Positions 11,249 through 22,221 of a stretch of 64,000 nt of DNA are shown piece by piece. The DNA lies in NCBI GenBank assembly GCA_964016985.1, contig OZ024837.1, positions 41,264,018-41,328,017 on the forward strand, in the 5' to 3' direction. The notes under the pieces were generated by a model. That model searched no databases. It worked only from the letters and a program-made list of their open reading frames with translations, and was not told where the DNA came from. Source of the stretch: Anodontia alba (taxonomy: Eukaryota; Mollusca; Bivalvia; Lucinida; Lucinidae). The position numbers and the translations under genes are program-made. Position 1 is the stretch's first letter, and the number at the start of each line of letters is the position of its first letter.

Positions 11249-11860
11249 TATAGTCGACTCTCGTTATCTCGAAGTCCAAGGGACTCTCTGCAGTACTTCG
11301 AGACATCCGTACCTCGACAAATCATTGAGGAAAAAATAAATCGAACAATCACATTTCACAAATGAATCTGTTATTTGATTCCTGAAGTTTGGGCTATATT
11401 GAAAATGCTCCTTAGGAGCAATTTGTCCTGTTTTCGCATTTTGTTACTTCTTGTTAGATTTCCATGTTAAAACAGTTACCAGATTTTCACTTCGATATAA
11501 GCGGTATTTCGAGATATGTCGAGATAACTGATTGATTGTGTTGGGGTTTAACGACACGTCAACCCCTGTGGGTCATTTTGTGTCGTCTCCCTGAGAAAGG
11601 GAGAAAAGATATAGAAGAGAGAGTAGAGGAGAAAGAGAGGAACAGGGAAGAAAGAGGAGCAGGAATGAAAGTAAAGAAAGAGAAGAAATAGAAACATTCC
11701 CCCCTCTACCCTTACCTGCTACAAGGATAGAAGGCCTTGCCTAACTGTAAGCCAATATCAGTTGGACGCCCCTGTGACATAAGATACACGACACCTTTGC
11801 CACACCCAACCACCCCCTATTCGAGATAAGCGAAGTATAGATCATGAGAGTCGACTGTAT
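11249..11860. mobile_element. HpG element interrupted by a SINE-like unit
   Basis: TIRs TAGTCGACTCTCGTTATCTC and GAGAGTCGACTGTA. The insert occupies 11529-11820. Confidence 0.8.
11529..11820 (+). mobile_element. SINE-like unit (TTGTGTTGGGGTTTAACGAC)
   Basis: Starts GATTGATTGTGTTGGGGTTT and ends ACCCAACCACCCC, with a GA-rich middle. Copies at 14086 and 56646. Flanked by CGAGATAA on both sides inside HpG, a likely target duplication. Confidence 0.65.
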
Positions 11861-11954
11861 AGTGACAACATGGGTATATCACAGTCTTTATTATTCACTA
11901 TTATGGGGAAGGATTTCGGGATTTTGCAGTTTTCAAATCCGGGTTTTTTATGTG

Positions 11955-12035
11955 TGTATGTTTTGTTTTGTTTTGTTTTTTTTGTTGTTTTTTTTGTTTT
12001 GTTTTGTTTTTTTTTTGTTGTTTTTTTTTTTTGTT

Positions 12036-12067
<32 letters not shown>

Positions 12068-12166
12068 GTTTTTTTTTTTTTTTTTTTTTTTTGTTTTGTT
12101 TTGTTTTTTTGTTTTGTTTTGTTGTTGTTGTTTTTTTGTTGTTGTTTTTTTTTTTTTTTTTTTTTA
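11955..12166 (+). repeat. (T)nG tract
   Basis: About 210 bp of T runs with single G spacers. The long Phe/Lys ORFs on either strand are artefacts. Confidence 0.9.
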
Positions 12167-12248
12167 CTTCTGGCAACCCTTTTACTGCATAATTCTGTGT
12201 TAATTTGCCTCATAACCAAAACATTCGTTTCCTGTATTATAGTATTAT

Positions 12249-12575
12249 ACTACAACCTCGATATTTCGAACACCGATGGCTCGTTTACCTTGGATGATTC
12301 AACTAGTGTTTGAGTACAAAATTCATCCGATAACTCAAGAAAACAAATATTTAAGGAAATTTTCTTATTTTATCATGAAATTGTATGTAGTTTGTACTCA
12401 TTAGAGTACACTCCACAACCCATTATTGTATAGAAAATCAAAATAACTTCACTAAATTATCACCATTTGCTTTCTGACTTGGTGCCATGATTTATCTTCA
12501 TTGGCTAAAACTACCCATGTCTTGAAAAAATTTTCATGGTCCTAAAGAAGTTCGAGCTATTGAGTAATACTGTAT
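12249..12575 (-). mobile_element. HpF element
   Basis: Reverse copy: AACACCGATGGCTCG..near the left, CTCAAGAAAACAAATATTTA, shortened hairpin TACTCATTAGAGTAC, right end AGTTCGAGCTATTGAGTAA. Confidence 0.6.
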
Positions 12576-12576
12576 A

Positions 12577-13186
12577 TGCGAAATGCAATGTCTTACATTG
12601 AGGTTTCACTGCAATGTCTTACACTGAGGTTTCACTGCAATGTCTTACATTGAGGTTTCACTGCAATGTCTTACACTGAGGTTTCACTGCAATGACTTAC
12701 ATTGAGGTTTCACTGCAATGTCTTATATTGAGGTTTCACTGTAATGTCTTACATTGAGGTTTCACTGCAATGTCTTACATTGAGGTTTCACTGTAATGTC
12801 TTATATTGAGGTTTCACTCTAATGTCTTACATTGAGGTTTTACTGCAATGTCTTACATTGAGGTTTCACTGCAATGTCTTACATTGAGGTTTCCCTGCAA
12901 TGTCTTACACTGACGTTTCACTGCAATGTCTTATATTGAGGATTCACTGCAATGTCTTATATTGAGGATTCACTGCAATGTCTTACATTGAGGTTTCACT
13001 GCAATGTCTTACATTGAGGTTTCACTGCAATGTCTTACACTGAGGTTTCACTGCAATGTCTTACAGTGAGGTTTCACTGCAATGTCTTACATTGAGGTTT
13101 CACTGCAATGTCTTACATTGAGGTTTCATTGATATGTGTTACATTGAGATTTCACTGCAATGTCTTACACTGAGGTTTTACTGTAA
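12577..13186 (+). repeat. 26-bp minisatellite, about 23 units
   Basis: Unit TGCAATGTCTTACATTGAGG plus TTTCAC, with scattered single-base changes (ACATTG/ACACTG/ATATTG). Not a CRISPR: no spacers. Confidence 0.95.
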
Positions 13187-13489
13187 AGATTGTATTGAAG
13201 GTAATCCAGGGCCATGTAAGACATTGCATTTTCGTCATAAAAGTGTTATACAGTGTGTTTTATGGCTCTAGATAAGAGGAGCAAGAACAAACTTCTTTTT
13301 TTTTGCTTTCTCCACATTACTCATTAGAAGCCTATCGCAGAGGAAACTAATTTTTGGCAATATCAAGCAAATGTCAAGCTGAAATTATTAGATTTTTGTT
13401 TTTATGTGGATTTTATCGATGTGTAAACACCTTTAAATCACTCACAAACAAAACAAAACCTCTTATGGCTTTTATTTAGTTTGTGAGTG

Positions 13490-13699
13490 CATCACGAAAA
13501 CACGCCTATATAATTTTGACCCCCTTAAACCCCACTTTTATATAGTCAAACTCACTGAGGCGGTTCTAACGAGTAACCACAATCTATGTTTTTAGTAGGA
13601 ATATGAAAAATATGAAAAATATCAGAATTTTTATCTGAAATTTTTCCTTTTTTGGTTGTAAAATTTTCTATATATTTGAATAGGCGTGTTTTCGTAATG
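13490..13699 (-). mobile_element. HpA element 6, one hairpin arm deleted
   Basis: Starts CATCACGAAAAC, ends TTCGTAATG. The stretch from the CAAACT before the left arm to the palindrome centre is missing. Confidence 0.85.
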
Positions 13700-13754
13700 G
13701 ATTCGCCGGGGGTTACGCGTGGATAATATCCACAAAACAATTATTTATTCCTAT

Positions 13755-13966
13755 ATCAACCCTTTCATCCCTGCAGACCAACACGGATACCTATGCAAAC
13801 AGTGTAGATCTAGATGAGACGGCTCGTTACGTAACGAACTGTCTCATTAGGATCTACTCTGCTTTCCATTCTGTTATTGATTTGTGACTTAACCCCTATT
13901 TGTAATAATGGATGTGTCCAAATTCAGAGATATATGAGCTCATTTCAGAAACTCATGGCTGAAAGG
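13755..13966 (+). mobile_element. HpB2 element
   Basis: Ends AACCCTTTCATCC and GGCTGAAAGGG. Stem GAGACGGCTCGTTACGTAACG..CTGTCTCATT inside GCAAACAGTGTAGATC arms. Confidence 0.7.
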
Positions 13967-14085
13967 GAGAACTTGAACAGAAAGAAACTGTGAAGCTTTA
14001 CAGTTCATAAAGCATTATGAATTAAAGCAAACAAGATTTATCTTAAGAAAAGATAATTGTTGAAGGTTAAAAAAATTGGTGTATA

Positions 14086-14386
14086 TATTGATTGATTGTG
14101 TTGGGGTTTAACGACGTGTTAACCCTTGTGGATAATCTTATGTCGTCTCCCAGAGAGAGGGAAAAGAGAGATATAAGAGATAGTAGAGGAGATGAAAGAG
14201 AGGGACAGGGTAGAAAGAGCAAAATGAATGAAAGTGAAGAAACAGAAGAAATAAAAACATCCCCCCCCTCTACCCTTACCTGCTGCAAGGATAGCTGGTC
14301 TTGCCTAACTGTAAGCCAATCTCAGCTGGACGCCCCGGTGACTTAAGATACAAGATACCTTTGCCTCACCCAACCACCCCTTTGGT
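14086..14386 (+). mobile_element. SINE-like unit, second copy
   Basis: Same ends as 11529-11820, TTGTGTTGGGGTTTAACGAC to CACCCAACCACCCC. Overlapping small ORFs (14067-14346) are inside it. Confidence 0.65.
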
Positions 14387-14899
14387 GTTCGATAAATTCT
14401 GAGCTCTGCTTTAAAAATTGGGATCATTACCACATTTAGAAATGGTTATCACAATGTTAAAAAATGAATTGTATGGTATAAATTGGATTCCATATTCCAT
14501 TGCATAAACAATACTTAATACATCTTCGACAAAAAATAATAATAACATTGACATGAATGAAATAAAGAAACAGGATAAGATACAATTTTGACACATTGTT
14601 TTCTCATGTTCAACAAGGCGGAATCCAGTGCGGATTTATTAGATATTACTCATAAATCAGTCAAAAACATGTAAAATTGACAGAATTAACCTCTGTCCTT
14701 GTACGGCGGCTTCGCAGGACATAAAACGCCTAGGAAACTAACACGATGATGGGCAGCTTTGAGGTGAAAGCAATGTTTGTAGCTTAAAATAGGGACAGGC
14801 TTACCTCAAACATTTGTTCAAATTGTTAAATTTTGTACAAGATCCGTGTTTGTCATCGGAACATCAACAATGACATGGTGCTGACTAAAAATTCCCTGC

Positions 14900-15115
14900 T
14901 CCATGTGAAATGACGGACTGCTGGGCAAATGCGGATATCGAAGGCCCAGATCAGCCTGCGCAGGCGCAGTCTGGTCTGGGCCCTCGATGTACGCTTACGG
15001 AATTGTTGGATAGTGTCGAATTTACTCTCAATAGCACAGCGCCTAATAATTTTCACAGAGCTGAACAATCGCTACATGTGGTCACGCATGCGCAAAAGCC
15101 CCGTTTTTGCGTGCG
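14900..15115 (+). repeat. HpC repeat
   Basis: CCCAGATCAGCCTGCGC/GCGCAGTCTGGTCTGGG stem at 14945-14982 with diverged flanks. Confidence 0.6.
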
Positions 15116-15638
15116 TGGGTCCAAATTATCTGTAGTGAGATGCAGCGAAAATGCTCTTGTATCCTTTATGCTAATACTCTGTGTATGATCTTCTCATTCG
15201 CTTCCTTTATCCTTGCCATACTACGTAAATGCACATGTTGGGTTGAAGGGTGATGGTAAAATGTAAAAGTGGGGTGGGGCAAGGGGACATATTAGTGCTT
15301 CTTCTCTTTCTGGACTTTCACTCACTATTTTCCTCACCCTCCTCTGCTTCTATCTTACCTCTTTTTTGTGCTTGATGCTGGCACTTTTTCACTTGACGCG
15401 GCCCACTTATTTTCAACAAAGCAAAGCGAATGCGTTACATGTCAACCGCGGCTGCGTTCAGAAATGCCACTTACTTGCAGCTGGTTTTGCCCTGGACCCC
15501 TGCTCCTGTTGGCGCTTGTCATTAGGTACAGGGATCCAGGGCAAAACATTCGCTATCATTTTGTACTTCTCAACGCAGACCAGGCCTGTGCACAACAATT
15601 AACTGATGAACTATAGAAAGAAATGATTTAGTCATTAC
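15116..15638. other. No recognised feature
   Basis: TGGTTTTGCCCTGGA and TCCAGGGCAAAAC arms form a palindrome of about 70 bp at 15480-15548. Otherwise nothing. Confidence 0.4.
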
Positions 15639-15990
15639 ATAGTCCTCTCGTTATCTCGAAGTCGAAGGCTCTGAAATCCTTCGAGATATCCGTACCTCGA
15701 CATATCAGATTTGCAGAATTGAGGAAAAATAAATCGAACATCAACGTTTCACAAATGAATATAAAATTTGACTCCTGAAAGTAGAGACATATTGAAAATA
15801 TTGTGGAAAAAAAGGAGAAATTGCTCCTTAGGAGCACTTTCTCCTCTTGAAAAATTGCTCCTTAGGAAAACTTTCTCCTCTTTTCCACAATATTTTGTTA
15901 TCTGTTGTTAGATTTCTATGTTAAAACAGGGACCAGATTTTCTCTTCGAGATTCAGTATATGAGAAATAGAGATAACGAGATTCGACATA
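15639..15990. mobile_element. HpG element with duplicated arm
   Basis: CCTCTCGTTATCTCGAAGTC left, GAGATAACGAGATTCGAC right. The GAAATTGCTCCTTAGGAGC hairpin is followed by an extra ATTGCTCCTTAGGA copy. Confidence 0.75.
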
Positions 15991-16008
15991 AGCGGTTCTG
16001 ATACAAAC

Positions 16009-16009
16009 A

Positions 16010-16078
<69 letters not shown>

Positions 16079-16085
16079 GGAAGAG
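16009..16085 (+). repeat. (GA)n tract next to Wnt9 exon 3 donor
   Basis: Starts 32 nt past the donor in the transcribed direction, so the pre-mRNA carries a CU-rich run there. Confidence 0.95.
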
Positions 16086-16117
16086 ACAGAAAAACAGACA
16101 CAGAAACTAATACCTAC

Positions 16118-16386
16118 CTTTCTGCCTAATCTGATATTATGCTGATCCAACTTTGCTCTTATATCTTTTCCTCTTCTTTTTCCCGCTCTTAAAAATCTTC
16201 GTGAAAATTTTAGTCCAAATTTAACATTATCACCACATCCACCCCATAACCACGCCTCTTTATTTTTTAAGTTCTTTGATTCGTCGCACGTGCATCTGTC
16301 TATTATTCCTCGACTGCATGCACGTGCAAATGTGTGTACGAGACTGGCTGAACTTATTGCGTAAAGGAATGAAGTTTCTTTAAAAC
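16118..16386 (-). CDS. Wnt9: Wnt9 coding exon 3
   Basis: Found by motif on the minus strand; the exon contains no long ATG-initiated ORF. It encodes [13 protein letters not shown] then [28 protein letters not shown] and [12 protein letters not shown]. These are the expected Wnt9 segments ([39 protein letters not shown]). The acceptor is tttttattttcag (AG at 16387-16388). The donor is GTAGGT from 16117. The exon has 269 nt: 2 nt finish the split Gly, then exactly 89 codons, leaving phase 0 for exon 4. Conserved Trp/Cys residues are intact. Substitutions against the family (L for Q in WQWGG, lysine-rich KNLKNK) look like ordinary divergence. An HpA element lies 28 nt upstream of the acceptor and a GA tract 32 nt beyond the donor. 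Confidence 0.95.
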
Positions 16387-16414
16387 CTGAAAATAAAAAC
16401 AGTACATTTCAGTT

Positions 16415-16692
16415 CATCATGAAAAAACATTCCTATGTAATTTTGACCCCCTTAAACCCCACTTTTAATAGTAAAACTGGGGTTTACAGGGGTATTTTTT
16501 TTTTCCTATTTCTACTCAGAAACATAGATTATGGGGGTACTCGTTAGAACCGCCTCACCGAGGCGGTTCTAACGAGTACCCACAATCTATGTTTTGAGCA
16601 GAAATGTGAATAATATCAGAATTTTTATCTGAAAATTTTCAATTGTTGGTGTTAAATCTTCAGTATATTTGAATAGGCGGGTTTTCGTAATG
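16415..16692 (-). mobile_element. HpA element 7, next to Wnt9 exon 3
   Basis: Left end CATCATGAAAAAACATTCC (one insertion in the TIR), full palindrome, right end TTTTCGTAATG. Only 28 bp separate it from the exon 3 acceptor. Confidence 0.85.
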
Positions 16693-16760
16693 TGTATATA
16701 CTAAATACAATTATTATAGAATTTCGTATTTACCCAAATAATTGGGTTTCCTCAACTCCT

Positions 16761-17205
16761 TAAAGGGAAAAGCAAGGCTGGTGAAGAATCTAAGTGAAAT
16801 GAAAGAACTTGACAAATGATGCGTTTTGATGTAAAGTTGGATCAAACTTTGATGGAAAATAAGAAAAAATCTAAGTTGCTTTTATGAGCGCCGACATTTT
16901 GAACATTTATTGAGGCTTTATGACACCGTAAAATTTAATTATATATGCAAACCCTACGTTAATATTCATGCAACAATGTTTTATTTCTTTATTTGAGTCT
17001 GTATGTAGTTTCTTCTTTAGCCATATATTGGTTTTGTTTGAAAAAAAAAAACGCACTTTTTTTTTCTCCAGAAAGCAGATATTTTTAATATTTCGAAATG
17101 TTTAGAATCTCATTAAATATTCAAAATGGCGGTACCCTTGACAAAAAATTTTAAATGTTTATATGCCATTATCTTTTCGTTCGATTTCGATTAAATTTGC
17201 ATGGG
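16761..17205. repeat. HpP-like repeat, degenerate
   Basis: TTAAAGGGAAAAGCAAG start, GAGCGCCGACATTTTGAAC and TTCGTTCGATTTCGATT, mirroring 23701-24215. The right end is not found. Confidence 0.45.
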
Positions 17206-17281
17206 TTGCACGCTCTTGCTTTTCCCTTCAATGTACTTGTCCTATAATTTAGTCAGGTCCATTTTACTACCAAGAAAGACT

Positions 17282-17282
17282 C

Positions 17283-17329
<47 letters not shown>
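17282..17329 (+). repeat. (GA)n tract
   Basis: Simple repeat. The Leu/Ser-rich and Arg/Glu-rich ORFs across it are artefacts. Confidence 0.95.
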
Positions 17330-17332
<3 letters not shown>

Positions 17333-17393
17333 AACCAGACAGCGACGCAAGAAAATCTGACAGCGAAGCAAGAAGTCCACCCATTAACCCTTG

Positions 17394-17584
17394 TCCTGCT
17401 GAACCCGGATATACCAAGTTTTTGCAAACATTGTAGATCCAGATCAGAAGCCAACTGATCTGGATCTGCACTGTTTGCCATTAAGTATGTGAATTGATAT
17501 CAACAACCTGGATCAAGTAATCTGATTAGCTGAAAATTAGAAGTGGGTGTGGCAACTTAATTTATTCAGCATGATAAGGGTTAA
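17394..17584. mobile_element. HpD element, TTAA-bounded
   Basis: TTAA-CCCTTGTCCTGCTGAA at left, ATTCAGCATGATAAGGG-TTAA at right. Stem GATCCAGATCAGAAGCC..AACTGATCTGGATC. CCC..GGG ends in TTAA are piggyBac-like. Confidence 0.8.
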
Positions 17585-18260
17585 AGCAGATCGATATTAT
17601 TTTTATTATTAGGTAATAAATATATATTGCATTATTGCAATAGTGGAATAACTGTCTACTGGACATCAAATGTTTCTGAATAAACCAAATTCTGACCAAG
17701 ATTAGCTTTTCAAAAAGCTTTATAATACATCTTTTGAAGCTAATAAATAATGTAGTGGCATGATGTCAGCTTTTAAAGAGCTAAAACAAACCTGCACCTC
17801 CTGTTATACTTCTCTGTTTATCGGGAATAATCTGAATGAAGTACCATACTTTGGACATTCCGTGTCACCTCATCTAAATCACATAGGCGGAAACGCTCCG
17901 ACCTAAGTCACTGAGGCGCTCAGAAAAAAGTTATCATAATATACTCATCGTTGAGACGATCTCCGTTCCTATTAATTACAGATGGATGATGTAAAAAAGT
18001 CTGAATTGTTAATTTTAACAAGACTATCATAACCAGATGTTTGTGAGGTTTACAGCATTGTTACAAATAATTCTTATTTGAGATAGCGGTTTTGGAGTGG
18101 TTAAGAAGTGTCAGCACAGATAAATGCTTTGTGCCTAGAAAATGGTATTGTTTTCCACACTGACTAAGTACCAAAGAAAAAATATAAGTTCTATTTATGT
18201 AAACGGACTTCGCCCATTAGCAAGCCATCCCAGCTTATCAAATGGCACCGTATAAAAGTA
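17585..18260. other. No recognised feature
   Basis: AT-rich intronic DNA. A short AAAGCTTTATAATAC-type inverted motif near 17710 and 17735 is too weak to name. Confidence 0.4.
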
Positions 18261-18497
18261 CTGGGCCCAGTTGTTCAAAACATCGTTAGCTTAACGAGCT
18301 AGTTAGTGGTCAAAATGTCAGTACAATATCTAATTCACAGGTATTTTGCTAAAGAAAAATGTGAGTAGCGTTTGCAAATGCAAAAGCTACTCACATTTTT
18401 TTCAGCAAAAATATAATTGTTTATGCCATATTTAATGATTAAAGTTTTAACGATACGTTAACTAACGACATCGTTAGTTTTGAACAACTGGGCCCTG
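18261..18497. mobile_element. HpI element
   Basis: TIRs CTGGGCCCAGTTGTTCAAAA and TTTTGAACAACTGGGCCC. Inner ATCGTTAGCTTAACGA and TTAACTAACGACATCGTTAG. Central hairpin TGTGAGTAGC..GCTACTCACA. Confidence 0.85.
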
Positions 18498-18769
18498 GAA
18501 AAGATCGACCGAGCTAAATTTGTTCCAAATTAATAGCAATAAAACGTATAATGTTTGGGGGATTTTTTAACTTCAACAACTTGGTTTCCAGTTTGTAAAT
18601 TAATAAGACATCAGACGGAGTAACTCCTATCAGAACTAATTACACAAAACACAGATCTATTTTCTGATAAAGTCTCAAACTTGGCAAACTTATTGCGTCT
18701 GTAGGTAAGTTTTATTGTAGGCATTTGTTTTCGTAGTGAAGAGAAACACCAATTTATGTACTTTTTTAT

Positions 18770-18957
18770 TCGCAGAGCAAACTTGTTAAGGAGGAGTATT
18801 TGGTTATGATTCTGAGATAATTTCCTTCTTAAAACTTATGTTGTGGGTATTCAATAGAATCACTTCGCATGGCGCATCAAATGGGTATCAAAAACATATT
18901 TTTGATGGAATTCAAAGCAAAATCATCAGAGAGGCTCTTCTAATGAGTATTATTGCA
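18770..18957. repeat. HpM-like hairpin, degenerate
   Basis: TGTTGTGGGTATTCAATAGAA and GGCTCTTCTAATGAGTA arms about 90 bp apart with an internal insertion. Confidence 0.4.
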
Positions 18958-19261
18958 TAAAAAGCAGTGCCGCACGTTATTAACAGCCGTGCATTAACCG
19001 GCGAGAAGCCGTGTATTAACAAGGCAATTCACGCGCTGTCAATGCACGGCAACGCAACTCCTAATATGATCGTACCAGGGCCACGGACTTGCTGCCGTTA
19101 CGAGATGTGTACTGCTCGGCCCTAGAACGAGCATTGTCAGTGGAAATTACGTTCGCGAGACATCGGTGAAAAGGCGAAACAAAATAGTGCAAGAAATAAC
19201 GCGAAATGTAGCAAATATTTTCAGTTTTTATGCAATAATAGCGATCGAACATGTTTTTTTC

Positions 19262-19365
19262 AATGCATTAATATTCGCCAGGTCCTTTGGGAGGTGTTGA
19301 AAACCGCGGCCTTCGGCCTCGGTTTTCACCACCTCCCACGGGACTTGGCGAATGTTAAGGCATGA
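19262..19365. repeat. Long palindrome (GTGAAAACCG..GGAGG)
   Basis: TTCGCCAGGTCCTTTGGGAG..TTGAAAACCGCGGCC and its complement to GGGACTTGGCGAATG. The loop is TTC. Part of an unnamed inverted-repeat element. Confidence 0.65.
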
Positions 19366-19640
19366 AAAACCATGTTTGATCCCTATATTCACAAACCATG
19401 TTGTTTTTTATGGGGCAATTGCAAACAAAAGTATGCCAGAATTATCAACAAATACTCCTCTGGCAGAGGTAATGCTCAGTCCACGTTGTCTGTGTGTCCG
19501 AGGCACAAACGCATATATATCTGTTGTTATGCCCCATATATAATATAAAATGAAAACAGGAGTAAATAGGGTTCTACCTTGTTAGGCAGAGTTTCGGAAT
19601 TTTGCAGTTTTTAAACTTGTTCGTTACGTCTGCATGTATA

Positions 19641-19967
19641 CCGACATAGTGGCTCAGTTGGTAGAGCGTCCGCTTTGTGATCGAGAGCTTGCGGTTCGAT
19701 CCCCGGCCGAGCCTTACCAAAGACTAAGAATGATACTAGCTGCTCTTTTGCTTGGCGCTCAGCATTAAGAAAGTAGAGCTAGGAATCAGAACTGGTCAGC
19801 TCAGTGTCAATATACTGTGACAGGATGGCATATCATAGGGCGTGATAATTCAGTAAGGCAGCACTCTAAAAATGAGCATTGAGCTCTCTGCCACATCCAG
19901 ACACCGTCGCTATATGACTGAAAGGGTCGAAAGCGACGTAAAGCCTGAATAAAACAAACAAACAAAC
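19641..19967 (+). mobile_element. tRNA-derived SINE with target duplication
   Basis: A-box TGGCTCAGTTGGTAGAGCG, B-box GGTTCGATCCC, body GCACTCTAAAAATGAGCATTG, (AAAC)n tail. ACGTCTGCATGTATA flanks both sides (19626-19640, 19966-19980). Confidence 0.92.
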
Positions 19968-20038
19968 GTCTGCATGTATATGTCGTAATGTACTCAATAA
20001 ACAAACTCTTCCTTATTTCCCATTATTTATGATGAAAT

Positions 20039-20305
20039 CATTACGAAAACACGCCTATTCAAATATACAGAAAATTTCACCTAAAAAGACAAAACAAAAA
20101 TCAGATAAAAAAAACTCTCGATATTTTTTCAGATTTCTGCTCAAAATATAGATTGAGCCTCGGCGAGGCGGTTCTAACGAGTACCCACAATCTATGTTTT
20201 TGAGCAGAAATAAGAAAAATAATGTATACCTCTCTAAATCCCAGTTTTACTATATAAAAGTGGGGTTATAGGGGGTCAAAATTATATAAGCATGTTTTCG
20301 TGATG
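20039..20305 (+). mobile_element. HpA element 8, arm-deleted
   Basis: Both TIRs. Left hairpin arm shortened (ATAGATTGAGCCTCGGCGAG). Confidence 0.85.
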
Positions 20306-20440
20306 AGATTTAGCACTAATGACCTTATTTGCTCTCGTAGAGCCAACTCTTTAAGAGCAGCCCCCTTCAAGAAGAAAAGCAAGTATGTTCTCTTCCGATT
20401 TTGCTCCCTTGAAGATGTGTCCATTCATCTTAAATTAGCT

Positions 20441-20500
20441 AAAGGAGTATAAGCTTTCATAAAAAGCTTGGACCAAGCTTTTTTGTGAAAGCTAATACTT
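20441..20500. repeat. HpK hairpin
   Basis: AGCTTTCATAAAAAGCTTGG / CCAAGCTTTTTTGTGAAAGCT. Second copy at 49191. Confidence 0.6.
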
Positions 20501-20519
20501 GGTTATAATAACCTTAAAC

Positions 20520-21340
20520 AAGATCAAAATCACTTCTCTAGTCCTCAAGGGCTCTCTCACTTGACTGTGCAAATAACCGGCTCCGTCTATACTCCTTCGG
20601 TGGTCCTACTGAAATCGATTTTGATTGGCTCATTATTTTGTACTTTGCATTAATGAGATAAATCGTATTATGTCCAGTCCCGGTGCGGACAATTGCACAC
20701 ACAGAGATAATTCTACAGTGTAACTGACAGAGAAAATCTGTCCTTAAAGGCATACCAGGGTAGGGTTAAACACTCGCGCGAGCTGGTGAAATGAATACTG
20801 TTTGTCAATTTAACAATGCTTTCTTTCGCGTACGACTGACGACATGGTGCTTTCTTTTACGTTCGATTTACTCCGATCAATTGGGTACCAGATGCTAATG
20901 TCTTTGTATCCTTTGCAGTTAATCAAGCATCTCATTGACGTTGACAATTCTCCTAAGTGATACAGATTGATACTAAATGTCGCGACCTCTACAGAATGCT
21001 CGACCTTAGAAAAGGTGTGAAATTTGTGGGTGTAAAACGAGCAATTTAACTAATTTGCTTTCTAATACCAAACAATTCTACCTGCCCACCGAATCTTTTA
21101 ACGCTGATTCATCTGGAAACCCCAAAATAGGTTTGAAACTAATTCTTTTCGAGCGATGTTTAAATCTGTCACTGGTCAACGGAAATTTATGCGACAAGAT
21201 ACTTTAAATCTTCTGTGACAATGGTTTAATTAACGTTCGCCGAGTTGTGACATTCCAAGTTTAATGTTGAGGAAAGTAATACTGCAGATTAAGACTCAAC
21301 CCTATGATTACAGGACATCCTATGGTAATAATCTTTTTTT
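20520..21340. other. No recognised feature
   Basis: About 800 bp of apparently single-copy intron. I checked both strands for Wnt-like or other conserved blocks and saw none. Confidence 0.4.
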
Positions 21341-21462
21341 TTTTTTTTTTTTTCCTCATAGTGCCAGATAACGCATCTTTTTTATCCTAGTAGTTTTTCT
21401 ACATATCGCTATATAACGCACTTTTTTAGGCCGAAATGTTTTGATATTTTACTATTTACCTT

Positions 21463-21543
21463 ATGAAAACATATGTTGTGGGTACTCATTAGAAGCGCAT
21501 TGGAGAGGCGCTTCTAATGAGTACCCTCAACATAGGGTTTTCG
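21463..21543. repeat. HpM hairpin
   Basis: GGGTACTCATTAGAAGCGC / GCGCTTCTAATGAGTACCC inside ATGAAAACATATGTTG / CAACATAGGGTTTTCGTG. Confidence 0.7.
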
Positions 21544-21550
21544 TGGAATA

Positions 21551-21913
21551 CAGGGCGGATCCAGGATGTTTTCTAGAGGGTTCGATTTGATAAAATTACA
21601 GTACTTTTTCTATGTATTCGAACAGACACACCTCAGCAAACAGTGTAGACTCAAATCAGACACGCAGAACGCGACGTCTGATCAGGGTCTACACTACCAC
21701 TCATTCAGCATTTTTTACACACACGCGCAGGCAGTAAACTTGACTTGTTGAAGAGAAGTATACGGTAAAGAGCAAGGGTGTGAATATTTAGGGTAAATAC
21801 GGTATTCCAAATGTATCAAATAAATCCAAAATTTCCCATGAAAATGAAATTTTGAGTCAAAAGGGGCGGGGATGTCGACCGAACCCCACGAACCACCTCT
21901 GAATCCGCCCCTG
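21551..21913. mobile_element. HpR element carrying an HpB-type stem
   Basis: CAGGGCGGATCCAGGATG left, TGAATCCGCCCCTG right. GCAAACAGTGTAGACTC stem at 21639-21702 and TGTGAATATTTAGGGTAAAT right of it. The end sequence resembles hAT-type non-autonomous elements. Confidence 0.7.
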
Positions 21914-22221
21914 ATATTATGTGGATACCCTCTTATCTGGATCCATGCCCTTTACTTTGTTTTCCAAGGGGAGCATAGTGGCGAGTATATAATAGACACC
22001 AAATTACATGCAAAGCCCAGTGAAGATACCCAGGAAATGCCACAATCACGAAGCACAGCCATCCCGAAGCACCAAAAGAAAGAGAGATGAGAAACAAATT
22101 AAGACAAACACTACATATGAAACCACAGACGCACAAAGAAAGAAGAACTGTAACAAAGCCTTGAAACGGTCAGTAGGAAAATTACTGGAGATTTAAACAA
22201 GTAAACCTCACCCTTAATACT

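Larger units (their letters stand above)
635..16117 (-). other. Wnt9: Wnt9 intron 3 (about 15.5 kb)
   Basis: Lies between the exon 3 donor (GTAGGT) and the exon 4 acceptor (TTTTCAG). It is filled with HpA, HpB, HpC, HpE, HpF, HpG and HpH elements, a SINE, a 26-bp minisatellite and two (T)nG tracts, itemised separately. No extra conserved exon was recognised. Confidence 0.9.

Noticed and set aside
12577..13186. CRISPR-like array
   Set aside because: Units abut with no spacers and the genome is animal; it is a minisatellite.
14067..14346. ORFs on both strands at 14.1-14.3 kb
   Set aside because: Contained in a SINE-like unit that recurs at 11529 and 56646.
15916..16150. Ser/Leu-rich minus-strand ORFs
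   Set aside because: They are the (GA)n tract. The second one happens to include the last codons of Wnt9 exon 3 (D-Q-H-N) and reads through its donor.
19641..19720. tRNA gene
   Set aside because: A and B boxes are present but the acceptor and anticodon stems do not close and a SINE body follows. The same holds at 6331, 37889, 55060, 57793 and 60272.
20520..21340. A further Wnt9 exon in this single-copy stretch
   Set aside because: No Wnt block in any frame, and the four exons found already close in phase with full family length.
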